Source: MGBC163016 sp910588905 (lineage in GTDB: Bacteria > Actinomycetota > Coriobacteriia > Coriobacteriales > Eggerthellaceae). From it: a stretch of DNA of 64,000 nucleotides. This document shows, one piece after another, positions 1 through 9,261 of this stretch. The notes beneath the pieces were generated by a model. The model had not been told where the DNA came from, ran no database searches, and saw only the letters and a program-made list of their open reading frames with translations. Each line of letters opens with the position of its first letter. Within the stretch, counting starts at the first letter, position 1. The stretch spans positions 1 to 64,000 of the forward strand of contig CAPGDO010000005.1 of the NCBI GenBank assembly GCA_948616985.1, read 5' to 3'. The translations under genes were made by a program, and so were the position numbers.

Positions 1-84
1 GATCAGTGGATGCTCTGCGGCTCGGTCGCCGCAGGTGCTGCGCTTCTCGGCACGGTATGCGTTGCGCTCTGCAGGTTCAAGTAG
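1..84 (+). CDS. C-terminal fragment of a membrane protein, cut by window start
   Basis: Frame 1 is open from the first base and stops at TAG 82-84. The 27 residues form one hydrophobic stretch (core VAAGAALLGTVCVAL) ending in a short basic tail, as expected for the last membrane helix of a protein with a cytoplasmic C-terminus. Too little is present to name a family. It lies on the same strand as the following exporter gene, 148 bp upstream, and a plausible promoter separates the two. Confidence 0.5.
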   Translation, partial: DQWMLCGSVAAGAALLGTVCVALCRFK

Positions 85-138
85 GGTGGTTCATCGGCAA
101 TGCTCTCTTTCTCTCGGCAACGATTTTCGTCCTTTCGC

Positions 139-166
139 TTGCGAATGTGCTGATTTGCGCTACAAT
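139..166 (+). promoter_or_regulatory. Probable sigma70-type promoter for the MFS-CBS gene
   Basis: TTGCGA at 139-144 and TACAAT at 161-166 are 16 bp apart, upstream of the ATG at 233. Seen in sequence only; no start site is known. Confidence 0.5.
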
Positions 167-232
167 CGCCTGTTCGAAAAGAGATTTTCTCGCGTATTCG
201 GATCAAGAAAAGCAAAGAGGGGCGAACTGAAT

Positions 233-2236
233 ATGGCTCTAGGTGTAGACAGGAAAGACCTGGTCATGGTCGGTGTGCTGCTGTCAGGCACGCTGTTGGC
301 GGTGCTCAATCTGACACTGCTATCTCCGGCGTTGCCCGCCATCATGGGCTCGTTGAACGTGGATGCCACCACGGTCCAGTGGCTCACGAGCGGCTATTCG
401 CTGGTAGAGGCAGTCGTCATCCCGCTTTCGGCCTACCTGATCGGACGGTTCACCACACGCCAGCTCTTCATCAGCTTCCTCTGCGTGTTCATGGTGGGCT
501 CTCTGGCGGCTGCGCTGGCACCGGTGTTCCCCGTGCTCTTGCTCGGGCGCATCCTCCAGGCGGTGTGCACGGGCGCCATCATGCCCATGGTGTTCACGGT
601 CATCCTGCTCGTATTCCCGCGCGAGATGCGCGGAACGGCCATGGGTGTCATCGGTCTCATCATCGGCTTCGCGCCCGCGGTCGGTCCTTCGCTTGCGGGC
701 CTGCTCGTGGATTCGGTCGGTTGGCGGTGGTTGTTCGGCATCGTATTCGCCTTGTCGGTCGTGGTCATCGTGCTCGCGGTGTTCACGCTCAAGGACTACG
801 GGGATTTCAAGCGCAGCCGCTTCGATGTGCCTTCCGTGGTGCTCTCCACTTGCGGTTTGGTCTGCCTTCTCTTCGGGCTGTCAACCTTCGCATCCACGCC
901 GAACATGGCTCTTACCGCAGGCCTTATCGTGGTGGGCATCATCCTCATGGGGTTCTATGTGCGTCGTCAGCTCACGATACCCGAACCCATGCTCAAGGTA
1001 GGCATTCTCAGCACGCGCAAGTACGCCATCTCTGTGATCATCATCGTCACGGTGCAGGCGGCCCTCATGGGCACGGGTGTCATCACGCCGCTCTATATCC
1101 AGGGCGTGCGCGGCTATTCTGCCACGATGTCCGGCGTTGCCATGCTCCCGGGTGCGGTCATCGGTGCATTCATGGGGCTCGTGAGTGGGCGCTTGTTCGA
1201 CCGCTTCGGTGCCAAGCGCATCGTGGTCCCCGGTGCGTTCGTTGCGCTGGCCGGTGCGGGATGCTTGGTCGCATTGGGGATGGATTCCAGCTTCGTGTTC
1301 ATCATGCTGGCCTACACGGTGCTCACGGTAGGTCTGCAATTCACCATGACGCCGCTCAATACCTGGGGCGTGAATTCCTTGGACAATTCCGTCATCCAGC
1401 ATGCCCAAGGGCTCTCCAATACGCTCAATCAGGTGGCTGCCAGCGTGGGCACAGCGCTCCTCGTCTCCATATCAGCGCTCTCACCCCTGTTGGTGCCCGA
1501 TGCATCGCCCGTGGAGCAAGCGTTCACGGGGTATCACATGGCCTATACGGCTACTGCCATCCTCATGGCGGTGGCAGTGCTGATCATCGTGTTGTTCGTG
1601 AGCGATAAGGACCGGCGGGCGAAGGGAGCGTCCGGGGAGGCCCCGGAGACGTTGCCTGATTATGCAGCTGGCCTTGATGGCGTGACGGTGGATGCTCGCG
1701 CGGACGAATCACGGATAGAGCTCCTGGGTGGCACCATGGGCACCAAGGTGCAGGATGCCATGAACGGTGACCCTGTGGTGGCTACCAGCGACATGCCCAT
1801 GCGTAGCATCATCCGCTTGATGTCTGCCACGGATTCCAGTGGCCTGCCTATCGTAGACGCCGACGGCGTGCTCGTCGGGTTCATCTCAGACGGAGACATC
1901 GCGAACTATCTGGGCCGCCATGACATCTCCGTGATCGACACGACGCTCAATCTGTATCGGTTCGTGGATGATTCGCCCCTCAAGGGACGCCTGCTGGGGC
2001 TGTTGGACCTGAACGTCATGGGCATCGCCACTAAGAAGGTCATATCGGTGGAGGCCGACCTTCCCATTGACGACGCATGTCGCGTGCTGGCAGAACGACG
2101 CATCAAGAAAGTACCCGTCGTGTCCAACGGTCAGCTGGTGGGCACGCTGTCCCGTCGTGACATCATGCGGAACCTGTCAGAGATCGTGGATGCGATAGAG
2201 GAGCAGGATAAGGGGCAAAGCGAGCGCGCCTGCTAG
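233..2236 (+). CDS. MFS drug exporter (DHA2 type) fused to a CBS-domain pair
   Basis: Inner-membrane drug:H+ antiporter-like protein of 667 residues. Residues 1-455 are strongly hydrophobic and match the 14-helix DHA2 family, including the early segment SPALPAIMGSL and the QWLTSGYSL stretch after helix 1. After a linker (about 455-500), residues 501-565 and 594-655 form two CBS motifs (GLPIVDADGVLVGFISDGDI and KVPVVSNGQLVGTLSRRDI). CBS pairs bind adenine nucleotides in other proteins, so export could be gated by energy charge; that is inference. ATG 233 was chosen because AGAGGGG lies just upstream and the protein then begins where DHA2 transporters normally do. The frame stays open upstream to 35, but that part is not hydrophobic. 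It converges with mazG. Confidence 0.88.
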   Translation: MALGVDRKDLVMVGVLLSGTLLAVLNLTLLSPALPAIMGSLNVDATTVQWLTSGYSLVEAVVIPLSAYLIGRFTTRQLFISFLCVFMVGSLAAALAPVFPVLLLGRILQAVCTGAIMPMVFTVILLVFPREMRGTAMGVIGLIIGFAPAVGPSLAGLLVDSVGWRWLFGIVFALSVVVIVLAVFTLKDYGDFKRSRFDVPSVVLSTCGLVCLLFGLSTFASTPNMALTAGLIVVGIILMGFYVRRQLTIPEPMLKVGILSTRKYAISVIIIVTVQAALMGTGVITPLYIQGVRGYSATMSGVAMLPGAVIGAFMGLVSGRLFDRFGAKRIVVPGAFVALAGAGCLVALGMDSSFVFIMLAYTVLTVGLQFTMTPLNTWGVNSLDNSVIQHAQGLSNTLNQVAASVGTALLVSISALSPLLVPDASPVEQAFTGYHMAYTATAILMAVAVLIIVLFVSDKDRRAKGASGEAPETLPDYAAGLDGVTVDARADESRIELLGGTMGTKVQDAMNGDPVVATSDMPMRSIIRLMSATDSSGLPIVDADGVLVGFISDGDIANYLGRHDISVIDTTLNLYRFVDDSPLKGRLLGLLDLNVMGIATKKVISVEADLPIDDACRVLAERRIKKVPVVSNGQLVGTLSRRDIMRNLSEIVDAIEEQDKGQSERAC

Positions 2237-2246
2237 GCAGCTTCCG

Positions 2247-3116
2247 TTAGGGCCGTTTCGCCTTCTGCCAGAGGGTTTCCTGCTCCGTTGGGCTCATCTC
2301 TTCCAAGGTGGTTCCTTTGGCGTAGGCATCGTCTTCCATGGACGCCCAGCGCTCACGGAATTTCCGGCACGTGGCGCGAAGGGCGTTCTCAGAGTTGATG
2401 CCCATCTTCCGTGCCACATTCACCAGGCTGAAGAGCACATCCCCCATCTCCAGCTCTACGGCAGTGGCGGCAGGGCTATCGTGGAGCACTTTCCCTGCTG
2501 CATCCTTCGGGGCGCTCTCATAAGCGGCTTTGAGCTCAGACGTCTCCTCGGCCACCTTCTCCCATACGCCCTCCAAGCCATTCCAGTCGAAGCCCGCAGC
2601 TGCAGCCTTGCGGGAGATCTTCTGAGCCTGGGTGAGGGCGGGAAGGCCCGTAGGTACGCCATCCAGGAGGCGTTCCGGCCCCGCCGCTTCGGACTGGTCT
2701 CCTTTTTCCTGCAGCTTGATCTTGTCCCAGAGCGTGATCACCTCGTTGGCGCTGCCAGCGGCTGCATCGCCGAACACATGGGGGTGTCGCCGTATCATCT
2801 TCGCATTGATATCTCGACAGACATCATCGATGGTGAATTCGCCTGCATCTGAGGCTATCTGGCTCTGGAGCACAACCTGCAGCAGCACATCTCCCAGCTC
2901 TTCGCGCAGATGCTGGATGTCGGCTGCCTCGATGGCATCCACGGCCTCGTAGGCCTCTTCCACCATATTGGGAGCGATGGAAAGATGGGTCTGCTCTCTG
3001 TCCCAAGGGCACCCATCCGGTGCCCGCAGGCGGGCGATGGTGGCTACGAACTCATCGAAGGCAGCGTGGGGACAGGTTCTTTCGGTGGGGGAGGAAGTGA
3101 CGGCATCTTCTGCCAT
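2247..3116 (-). CDS. mazG: Nucleoside triphosphate pyrophosphohydrolase MazG
   Basis: Hydrolyses (d)NTPs to NMP and PPi as a cytoplasmic house-cleaning enzyme. The 289 residues carry the MazG signature: LRAPDGCPWDREQTH near residue 30, then the metal-binding EEAYEA and EELGD helices. A second MazG-like segment near 210-250 (ELEMGDVLFSLVNVAR) matches the usual two-domain length. The last residues of the exporter gene lie 10 bp away on the other strand, so the two genes converge. Divergently from its start lies the UbiB-type kinase gene. Confidence 0.93.
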   Translation of the reverse strand: MAEDAVTSSPTERTCPHAAFDEFVATIARLRAPDGCPWDREQTHLSIAPNMVEEAYEAVDAIEAADIQHLREELGDVLLQVVLQSQIASDAGEFTIDDVCRDINAKMIRRHPHVFGDAAAGSANEVITLWDKIKLQEKGDQSEAAGPERLLDGVPTGLPALTQAQKISRKAAAAGFDWNGLEGVWEKVAEETSELKAAYESAPKDAAGKVLHDSPAATAVELEMGDVLFSLVNVARKMGINSENALRATCRKFRERWASMEDDAYAKGTTLEEMSPTEQETLWQKAKRP

Positions 3117-3146
3117 GGGTGGTCCTTTCGATCCTTGGTCGCCCCG

Positions 3147-3152
3147 ATTCTA
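3147..3152 (-). promoter_or_regulatory. Possible -10 box (TAGAAT) for mazG
   Basis: On the minus strand TAGAAT lies about 31 bp upstream of the mazG ATG. No convincing -35 hexamer is seen. A TAGAAT also faces the other way at 3211-3216 towards the kinase gene. Confidence 0.35.
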
Positions 3153-3210
3153 TCTCATACGGCCTCGTTACAGCCCGGGTACAACGGGTCTGCGGCTTTG
3201 TCGTTCAGGA

Positions 3211-3216
3211 TAGAAT
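3211..3216 (+). promoter_or_regulatory. Possible -10 box (TAGAAT) for the UbiB-type kinase gene
   Basis: TAGAAT on the plus strand, about 42 bp upstream of the TTG start at 3258. No good -35 hexamer is visible. Confidence 0.35.
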
Positions 3217-3257
3217 CGAGGCAGAGCGGAACGGGGAAGCAGGGGGGGGTGTTCGGG

Positions 3258-4910
3258 TTGGCCACACTACAGGAGTTCTTCAAGGTGGCGCATCTGTCGC
3301 TGACGGATAAGACGTCTGGGAGCCGCATGCGCCAGATCATCTCCGTGCTGCGGAAGTATGACGTGATGTCCGGCCTTACCCCTGAGAAGGCCGTGGAGGT
3401 GCTCGAGGCTCTGGGTCCCACCTACGTGAAGATCGGCCAGATGGCTTCTACCCGCTCTGACATCCTCCCGAAAGCCTACTGCGAGGCCTTCGAGAAGCTC
3501 CATGCTGACGTGACCCCCATGCCCTTCTTCCAGGTGATCAACTGCATAGATGCCAGCTATGGCCATAGCTGGCAAGAGACGTTCCTCTCCATAGACCCCC
3601 ACCCACTGGGCTCCGCCTCCATCGCTCAGGTGCATCGGGCGGTCCTGTTGGACGGCTCGGTGGTGGCCGTGAAGGTGCGTCGTCCGGGCATCGTGGCTGA
3701 GATGTCTGAGGATATCGTGCTCATGCGTCGGCTCTTGGCTACGGCGGAATTCATGACCACCGAGCACAAGACCCTCTTGCTCAACTTCGAGAATCTCTTG
3801 GATGAGCTTGAGCGCACCACCAACAATGAGCTCGACTTCACCGTCGAGTTGGAGAACCTCATCCGCTTCCGGGCGGAGATAGCCTCTCAGGAAGGCGTCA
3901 GCTCGCCCCTTCCCTATCCCGCAGCATCCAATGAGTCCGTACTGGTCATGCAGTATATAGAGGGGGTGCACGTGGATGATCTGGCGGCCCTGAAAGCTGA
4001 AGGGGCTGATCTGGATCGTCTGGGCTTCCGCATCGCCCAAAGCTATATCTCTCAGGTGCTGGATGATGGCTTCTTCCATGCCGACCCGCATCCGGGCAAC
4101 ATCATCATCCAGGGGAAGGAGATCATCTGGATAGACCTCGGCATGACAGGCAGCCTCGATCCCAGCCAGCGTCAGCTGGTGGGGCGCATGCTCCGCTCGG
4201 TCACCTCTAATGACGCCTACGTATTGATGGACTCGGTGATCAGCATATCGAAGAAGAGCGGGCCCGTTGATTATGGTGTGCTGCTCCAAGAGCTTTCGGT
4301 GCTGCTGAACAAGTACGGTTCCGCCGAGCTCTCCAACATCAACTTAGGGGACGTCATGGGTGAGATCGTTGAGGTCCTGCGAACCCAGAACCTCATCATG
4401 GCTCCGGCCGTCACCATGCTGGTGCGCGGCATCGTCACGCTGGAGGGCGTTCTGGAGGATATGGCTCCAACCCTGAACGTGCTCGATATCGTATCCGAGC
4501 ACGTGCTCATGCAGTCATTGAGCCCTAAGCACTTGGAGATGCGGGCACTGGAGCTGCTCACCTCTAGTGCAGGATCTGCTGAAGCTCTGGTCAAGCTCCC
4601 GAGGCAGGTGTCGAATACCCTTGAGATGCTCGAACGCGGGGAGGTGGCTCTCACGGGCAAGGTGGAGGTCTCTACCAGCTTGCTGGCTACCGTCTATGCC
4701 GTCGTGGGGCGCATCTCCTTGGCGCTCATCTCAGTGGGCCTGTTCCTGGGGTCCTCCATCCTGTGCACTACGAACATGGAACCCAAGCTCCTAGAAGTGC
4801 CCGTGCTGGGGGTCTTGGGATACCTGGGGGCGTTCGTCCTGGGGGTCTATGTGATAGTCCAAACCTTCCGTAGCCGTCACCGGATGAAGAATCACCAGAG
4901 GCTGGACTGA
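3258..4910 (+). CDS. UbiB/ABC1-family atypical protein kinase
   Basis: Member of the ABC1/ADCK/UbiB family (550 residues), ATP-binding membrane-associated proteins linked to isoprenoid lipid metabolism. Seen here: the family KxGQ motif at residue 58 (KIGQMASTRSDILP), the ATP-binding lysine in VAVKVRRPG (K139), the catalytic-loop-like HADPHPGN (from H274) and the DLG metal motif (D293). Two hydrophobic helices close the protein (about 480-545), a usual UbiB feature. The TTG at 3258 is preferred: the G-rich run 3242-3249 gives ribosome binding 8 bp upstream. The in-frame GTG at 3249 would sit on that run. The substrate is unknown; with no ubiquinone expected in this lineage, the role should not be called ubiquinone synthesis. 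Confidence 0.85.
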   Translation: MATLQEFFKVAHLSLTDKTSGSRMRQIISVLRKYDVMSGLTPEKAVEVLEALGPTYVKIGQMASTRSDILPKAYCEAFEKLHADVTPMPFFQVINCIDASYGHSWQETFLSIDPHPLGSASIAQVHRAVLLDGSVVAVKVRRPGIVAEMSEDIVLMRRLLATAEFMTTEHKTLLLNFENLLDELERTTNNELDFTVELENLIRFRAEIASQEGVSSPLPYPAASNESVLVMQYIEGVHVDDLAALKAEGADLDRLGFRIAQSYISQVLDDGFFHADPHPGNIIIQGKEIIWIDLGMTGSLDPSQRQLVGRMLRSVTSNDAYVLMDSVISISKKSGPVDYGVLLQELSVLLNKYGSAELSNINLGDVMGEIVEVLRTQNLIMAPAVTMLVRGIVTLEGVLEDMAPTLNVLDIVSEHVLMQSLSPKHLEMRALELLTSSAGSAEALVKLPRQVSNTLEMLERGEVALTGKVEVSTSLLATVYAVVGRISLALISVGLFLGSSILCTTNMEPKLLEVPVLGVLGYLGAFVLGVYVIVQTFRSRHRMKNHQRLD

Positions 4911-4959
4911 GCCTCATCATCTAGGCCTTCATCGTCGCAGCGCTCTTCGGGCTGGCTCA

Positions 4960-4988
4960 TTGAGCGGCTTGGTTGGCTTTGATAGAAT
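4960..4988 (+). promoter_or_regulatory. Promoter for the DUF2130 gene, extended -10
   Basis: TTGAGC (4960-4965), a 17-bp spacer, then TAGAAT (4983-4988) preceded by TGA, i.e. an extended -10 of the form TGnTAGAAT. The start codon follows 48 bp later. Confidence 0.55.
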
Positions 4989-5036
4989 CCTGGTCTTCCC
5001 CGGCATCCTGTCAGGTCACTGATAGAGGAGGCATGC

Positions 5037-6320
5037 ATGTCGCAGATAGAGTGCCCGAATTGCCATACGGCGTTCACGGTGGATGAGAGCGGATACGCGG
5101 CTATCCTGAATCAGGTGCGAGATAAGGAGTTCCAGCGTGAGCTCGCCGAGCGTGAGAAGCTGACCGAGAAGACCCATGAGCAGCAGCTGGAGCTTGCCGT
5201 GCAGAAGGCGCTCGAGGCAGCCAGGCTCGAAGCGGCTCAGGCTCAGGAGGAGGCTCGCAAGCAACAGGCCGCCGTGGAGCGCGAACTGGATCATGTGCGC
5301 CATCAGCTCGAATCCGAGAAGCAGACGTCTGCCACTGAGCGGCAGCTTGCCATCGAGCGGGCCGAACGAGAGGCAGCGGAGCATCAGCGTGCCATCGAGC
5401 GGGAACGCGATGAGCTGCGCGCTCAGATCGAGCGTGACCGGGCGGAAGCCGATCGGCTCCAGTTGGCCCATGAGGTGGAATTGAAGGAGAAGCTAGCGGC
5501 TAAAGATGAGCTGATCCTCGATCGCGAACACGAGATAGAGCGCATCCGTGACATGAAAGCGCGCCTCTCCACCAAGATGCTCGGCGAGACCCTCGAACAG
5601 CACTGCGAGGTCGCCTTCAATCAGCTACGGGCAACGGCCTTTCGCAATGCCTATTTCGAGAAGGACAACGATGCCTCTGGGGGGACCAAGGGGGATTACA
5701 TCTTCCGGGAAGAGGACGAGGAGGGCACCGAGATCATCTCCATCATGTTCGAGATGAAGAACGAGGCCGATGATTCGACGAACCGGAAGAAGAACGAGGA
5801 CCACTTCAAGAAGCTCGACCATGACAGGAAAGCCAAAGGGTGCGAATACGCTGTCCTCGTATCCACCCTTGAACCGGAGAGCGAGCTCTACAATGCCGGC
5901 ATCGTAGATGTGTCCTATCGCTACGACAAGATGTTCGTCGTGCGGCCCCAATGCTTCATCCCCATCATCACGCTGTTGCGCAATGCGGCCCTGTCCTCAT
6001 TGGAGTACCGGGCTCAATTGGCTCTCGTGCGCCAGCAGAACATCGACGTGACCAACTTCGAGGCCAGCTTGGATGACTTCAAAGAGAAGTTCGGCCGCAA
6101 TTATCGGCTGGCCAGCGAGCGGTTCCAGAAGGCCATCGAGGAGATAGACAAGTCCATCGACCACTTGCAGAAGATCAAGGATCACCTCTTGGGTAGCGAG
6201 CGCAATCTTCGCCTGGCGAATCAGAAGGCGGAAGACCTCACCGTGAAGCGGCTCACCCGCAAGAATCCCACTATGAAGGCTCTGCTGGATGAAGCCCGGG
6301 TCAAGGACCAAGAGGATTGA
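5037..6320 (+). CDS. DUF2130-family protein with zinc-ribbon-like start and long coiled coil
   Basis: 427 residues, cytoplasmic, function not established. The start carries CPNCHTAF, a single CxxC knuckle. Residues 25-175 are an almost uninterrupted charged heptad region rich in Glu, Arg and Gln, hence a long coiled coil. Residues 175-400 match the conserved DUF2130 core (TKGDYIFRE, FEMKNEADDS, KAKGCEYAVLVSTLE, VRPQCFIPII). The FEMKNE segment resembles the E-x-K core of restriction-type nuclease folds, which could mean a nuclease-like domain; that is inference. A GAGGAGG ribosome-binding site lies 6 bp before ATG 5037. It stands alone behind its own promoter. Confidence 0.82.
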   Translation: MSQIECPNCHTAFTVDESGYAAILNQVRDKEFQRELAEREKLTEKTHEQQLELAVQKALEAARLEAAQAQEEARKQQAAVERELDHVRHQLESEKQTSATERQLAIERAEREAAEHQRAIERERDELRAQIERDRAEADRLQLAHEVELKEKLAAKDELILDREHEIERIRDMKARLSTKMLGETLEQHCEVAFNQLRATAFRNAYFEKDNDASGGTKGDYIFREEDEEGTEIISIMFEMKNEADDSTNRKKNEDHFKKLDHDRKAKGCEYAVLVSTLEPESELYNAGIVDVSYRYDKMFVVRPQCFIPIITLLRNAALSSLEYRAQLALVRQQNIDVTNFEASLDDFKEKFGRNYRLASERFQKAIEEIDKSIDHLQKIKDHLLGSERNLRLANQKAEDLTVKRLTRKNPTMKALLDEARVKDQED

Positions 6321-6333
6321 TGCGTCAGGTTGC

Positions 6334-6387
6334 CTGTAAGGGCAGATCGGGATCGGCCCGGGGTCGAACAGGTTCGACCCCTACGGA
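6334..6387. repeat. 54-bp three-armed palindromic repeat, copy A
   Basis: Intergenic between the DUF2130 gene and nfo. The outer arms (TGTAAGGG / CCCCTACG) enclose two hairpins. The second hairpin, GGGGTCGAAC AG GTTCGACCCC, is a perfect 10-bp stem; the first has one mismatch. Copy B at 22382-22435 has the same length and layout. Confidence 0.75.
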
Positions 6388-6457
6388 TATCCTATCGGAC
6401 GCGCTCTTCGCATAGGGGCATAACAATGTTCCTGCCAGTCCATCTGCGCGTTGGAAC

Positions 6458-6466
6458 TGCTACCAT
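6458..6466 (+). promoter_or_regulatory. Extended -10 (TGCTACCAT) for nfo
   Basis: TGC followed by TACCAT, 20 bp before the ATG at 6487. It fits the TGnTAnnnT pattern seen at other genes here. Confidence 0.4.
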
Positions 6467-6486
6467 GGGCGGACGAGAAAAGCGGG

Positions 6487-7362
6487 ATGAAAGCAGGTCG
6501 TAGGTTGCTCACCATAGGATGCCATCTGTCCTCTTCCAAAGGCTATGCCCACATGGCAGACGAGGCTGCATCCATCGGCGCGAACACCTTCCAGTTCTTC
6601 ACCCGTAACCCTCGGGGAGCCCGGGCGAAGGATATCGATCCGGCGGATGTGGCTGCATTCCATGAGAAGGCCACCGAAGCGGGCATCGTCACCATCCTGG
6701 CCCACGCACCCTACACCTTGAATCCGGCAGCGGCGAAGCCTGAAACGCGGGAATTCGCCATAACCACCATGGCCGATGACCTCAGGCGCATGGAATGCAC
6801 GCCGCACCAGCTCTACAACATGCATCCCGGCGCCCATGTGGGCCAAGGGTCAGAGGTGGGCATCCAGAAGATATCCGATGCCATCAATCAGGTGTTGGAG
6901 CCTGGGCATACCACTACGCTCCTGCTGGAGACCATGGCAGGCAAGGGTACGGAAGTGGGGCGCACGTTCGAGGAGCTGGCTGCCATCATCAATCAGGTGC
7001 ATCTAGCGGATAAGGTGGGCGTGTGCTTGGACACCTGTCATGTGTGGGATGGGGGCTATGACATCGTCGATGACTTGGATGGGGTGCTGGAGGAATTCGA
7101 TCGGGTGATCGGGCTTGAGCGCCTGCGTGCCATCCATGTGAATGATTCGAAGAATCCTCTGGGTGCCCATAAGGACCGTCACGAAGTCATCGGCGGCGGC
7201 CACATCGGCCTAGACGCCATCGCTGCCGTGACCGCTCATCCCGCTCTGCGTGACCTGTCGTTCTTCTTGGAAACGCCCCATGACAACGTGGTCGAATACG
7301 GCGAGGAGATAGCGGCTATCAAGGCCGCGAGAGGAACATACCTGAGAACAGGAGAGGAATGA
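6487..7362 (+). CDS. nfo: Endonuclease IV (AP endonuclease)
   Basis: Cleaves DNA 5' of abasic sites in base-excision repair, using three zinc ions. The 291 residues follow the TIM-barrel family throughout: GCHLSSSKGY at the start, NMHPGAHVGQG, the zinc-ligand run LDTCHVWDGGYD, HVNDSKNPLGAHKDRHE and the closing FFLETP. ATG 6487 gives a normal N-terminus (MKAGRRLLTIGCH); a TTG 36 bp upstream in the same frame is less likely because it overlaps the probable promoter. The ribosome-binding site is weak. The next gene starts 4 bp downstream, so the two are co-transcribed. Confidence 0.94.
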   Translation: MKAGRRLLTIGCHLSSSKGYAHMADEAASIGANTFQFFTRNPRGARAKDIDPADVAAFHEKATEAGIVTILAHAPYTLNPAAAKPETREFAITTMADDLRRMECTPHQLYNMHPGAHVGQGSEVGIQKISDAINQVLEPGHTTTLLLETMAGKGTEVGRTFEELAAIINQVHLADKVGVCLDTCHVWDGGYDIVDDLDGVLEEFDRVIGLERLRAIHVNDSKNPLGAHKDRHEVIGGGHIGLDAIAAVTAHPALRDLSFFLETPHDNVVEYGEEIAAIKAARGTYLRTGEE

Positions 7363-7365
7363 CCC

Positions 7366-8301
7366 ATGTTCGGTGACAACCTAGAGCGTATCGTCAAAGC
7401 CATAGAGAAGAACTACGAGGCAGATGAGATCTTCTTCACCAAGCCGGGACTGCGCTTCCCCAGCCGTTCTGTCATCAAGGATGTGCTGAAGAAGACCCGC
7501 CGCATCATCTTCCCAGGCTATTTCGGTGAGGAGATGCTCTCGACCAACACCAGCCCCACCTATTTCATCGGAGAGTTGCTCATCCAGGTGGAACGCGCTC
7601 TGCGCGAGCAGATCATCGTGGCTCTGGCCTATGTGGATGGTGCTGAGGGGCGTGCGGGGAATCTGGGGCTGTCTGGCGAATGTGCACCGGACCACATCAC
7701 CCAGCGTGCGGCAGAGATCTGCACCACGTTCTTCGATGAGCTGCCCACCGTCCAACGGAAGCTCTTGACCGATGTGCAGGCCATCTACGACGGGGATCCG
7801 GCGGCCCAGTCCAAGGAGGACGTCATCTTCTCCTACCCGGGTCTCTACGCCATCTATGTGTATCGGTTGGCGAACGTGCTGTATAAGCTCGATGTGCCTA
7901 TCATCCCGCGCATCATGACGGAGCTGGCGCATTCCGGCACCGGCGTTGATATCGGGGCTGGGGCCGAGATAGGCGAGTACTTCTGCATCGATCACGCTAC
8001 GGGCGTGGTCATCGGAGAGACTACCAAGATCGGCAACCACGTGAAGATCTACCAGGGGGTCACCTTGGGGGCTTTGTCCACCCGCGGTGGTCAGCGCCTC
8101 TCAGGGGTGAAGCGCCATCCTACCATCGAAGACAATGTGACCATCTACTCCAATGCATCGGTCTTGGGCGGGGAGACGGTCATCGGCGAAGGATCCGTCA
8201 TAGCTGGTTCGACCTTCGTGACGTTCAGCGTACCGCCGCATTCTCGGGTAGCCGTGAAGGACCAAGAGGTAACGGTGCGCGGCCCGAATGAGCGGGACTA
8301 A
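7366..8301 (+). CDS. cysE: Serine O-acetyltransferase
   Basis: Acetylates L-serine with acetyl-CoA to O-acetylserine, the first step of cysteine synthesis. The 311 residues have the helical N-terminal domain of the longer SAT form. A left-handed beta-helix made of hexapeptide repeats follows from about residue 195 (GVDIGAGAEIG, CIDHATGVVIGETTKIG, VKIYQGVTLGALS, HPTIEDNVTIYSNASVLGG). His in DHATG matches the catalytic histidine of the family. No cysteine synthase lies next to it. GGAGAGG upstream of the ATG lies inside the end of nfo. Confidence 0.92.
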   Translation: MFGDNLERIVKAIEKNYEADEIFFTKPGLRFPSRSVIKDVLKKTRRIIFPGYFGEEMLSTNTSPTYFIGELLIQVERALREQIIVALAYVDGAEGRAGNLGLSGECAPDHITQRAAEICTTFFDELPTVQRKLLTDVQAIYDGDPAAQSKEDVIFSYPGLYAIYVYRLANVLYKLDVPIIPRIMTELAHSGTGVDIGAGAEIGEYFCIDHATGVVIGETTKIGNHVKIYQGVTLGALSTRGGQRLSGVKRHPTIEDNVTIYSNASVLGGETVIGEGSVIAGSTFVTFSVPPHSRVAVKDQEVTVRGPNERD

Positions 8302-8311
8302 GAGAGACGTT

Positions 8312-8342
8312 GGGCACGTGCGCATCCTGCGATCACGTGCCC
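8312..8342. terminator. Inverted repeat between convergent cysE and map
   Basis: GGGCACGTG (8312-8320) and CACGTGCCC (8334-8342) form a perfect 9-bp stem with a 13-nt loop. There is no T-run on either side, so it may be an intrinsic-like, bidirectional stop only in part. Confidence 0.5.
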
Positions 8343-8352
8343 TACCGGAGGG

Positions 8353-9237
<885 letters not shown>

Positions 9238-9261
9238 GGTGATCCTGTGCTCTCTATTCTC

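Noticed and set aside
6360..6387. GGTTCGACCCC looked like a tRNA T arm
   Set aside because: No acceptor, D or anticodon arms surround it; it belongs to the 54-bp palindromic repeat.
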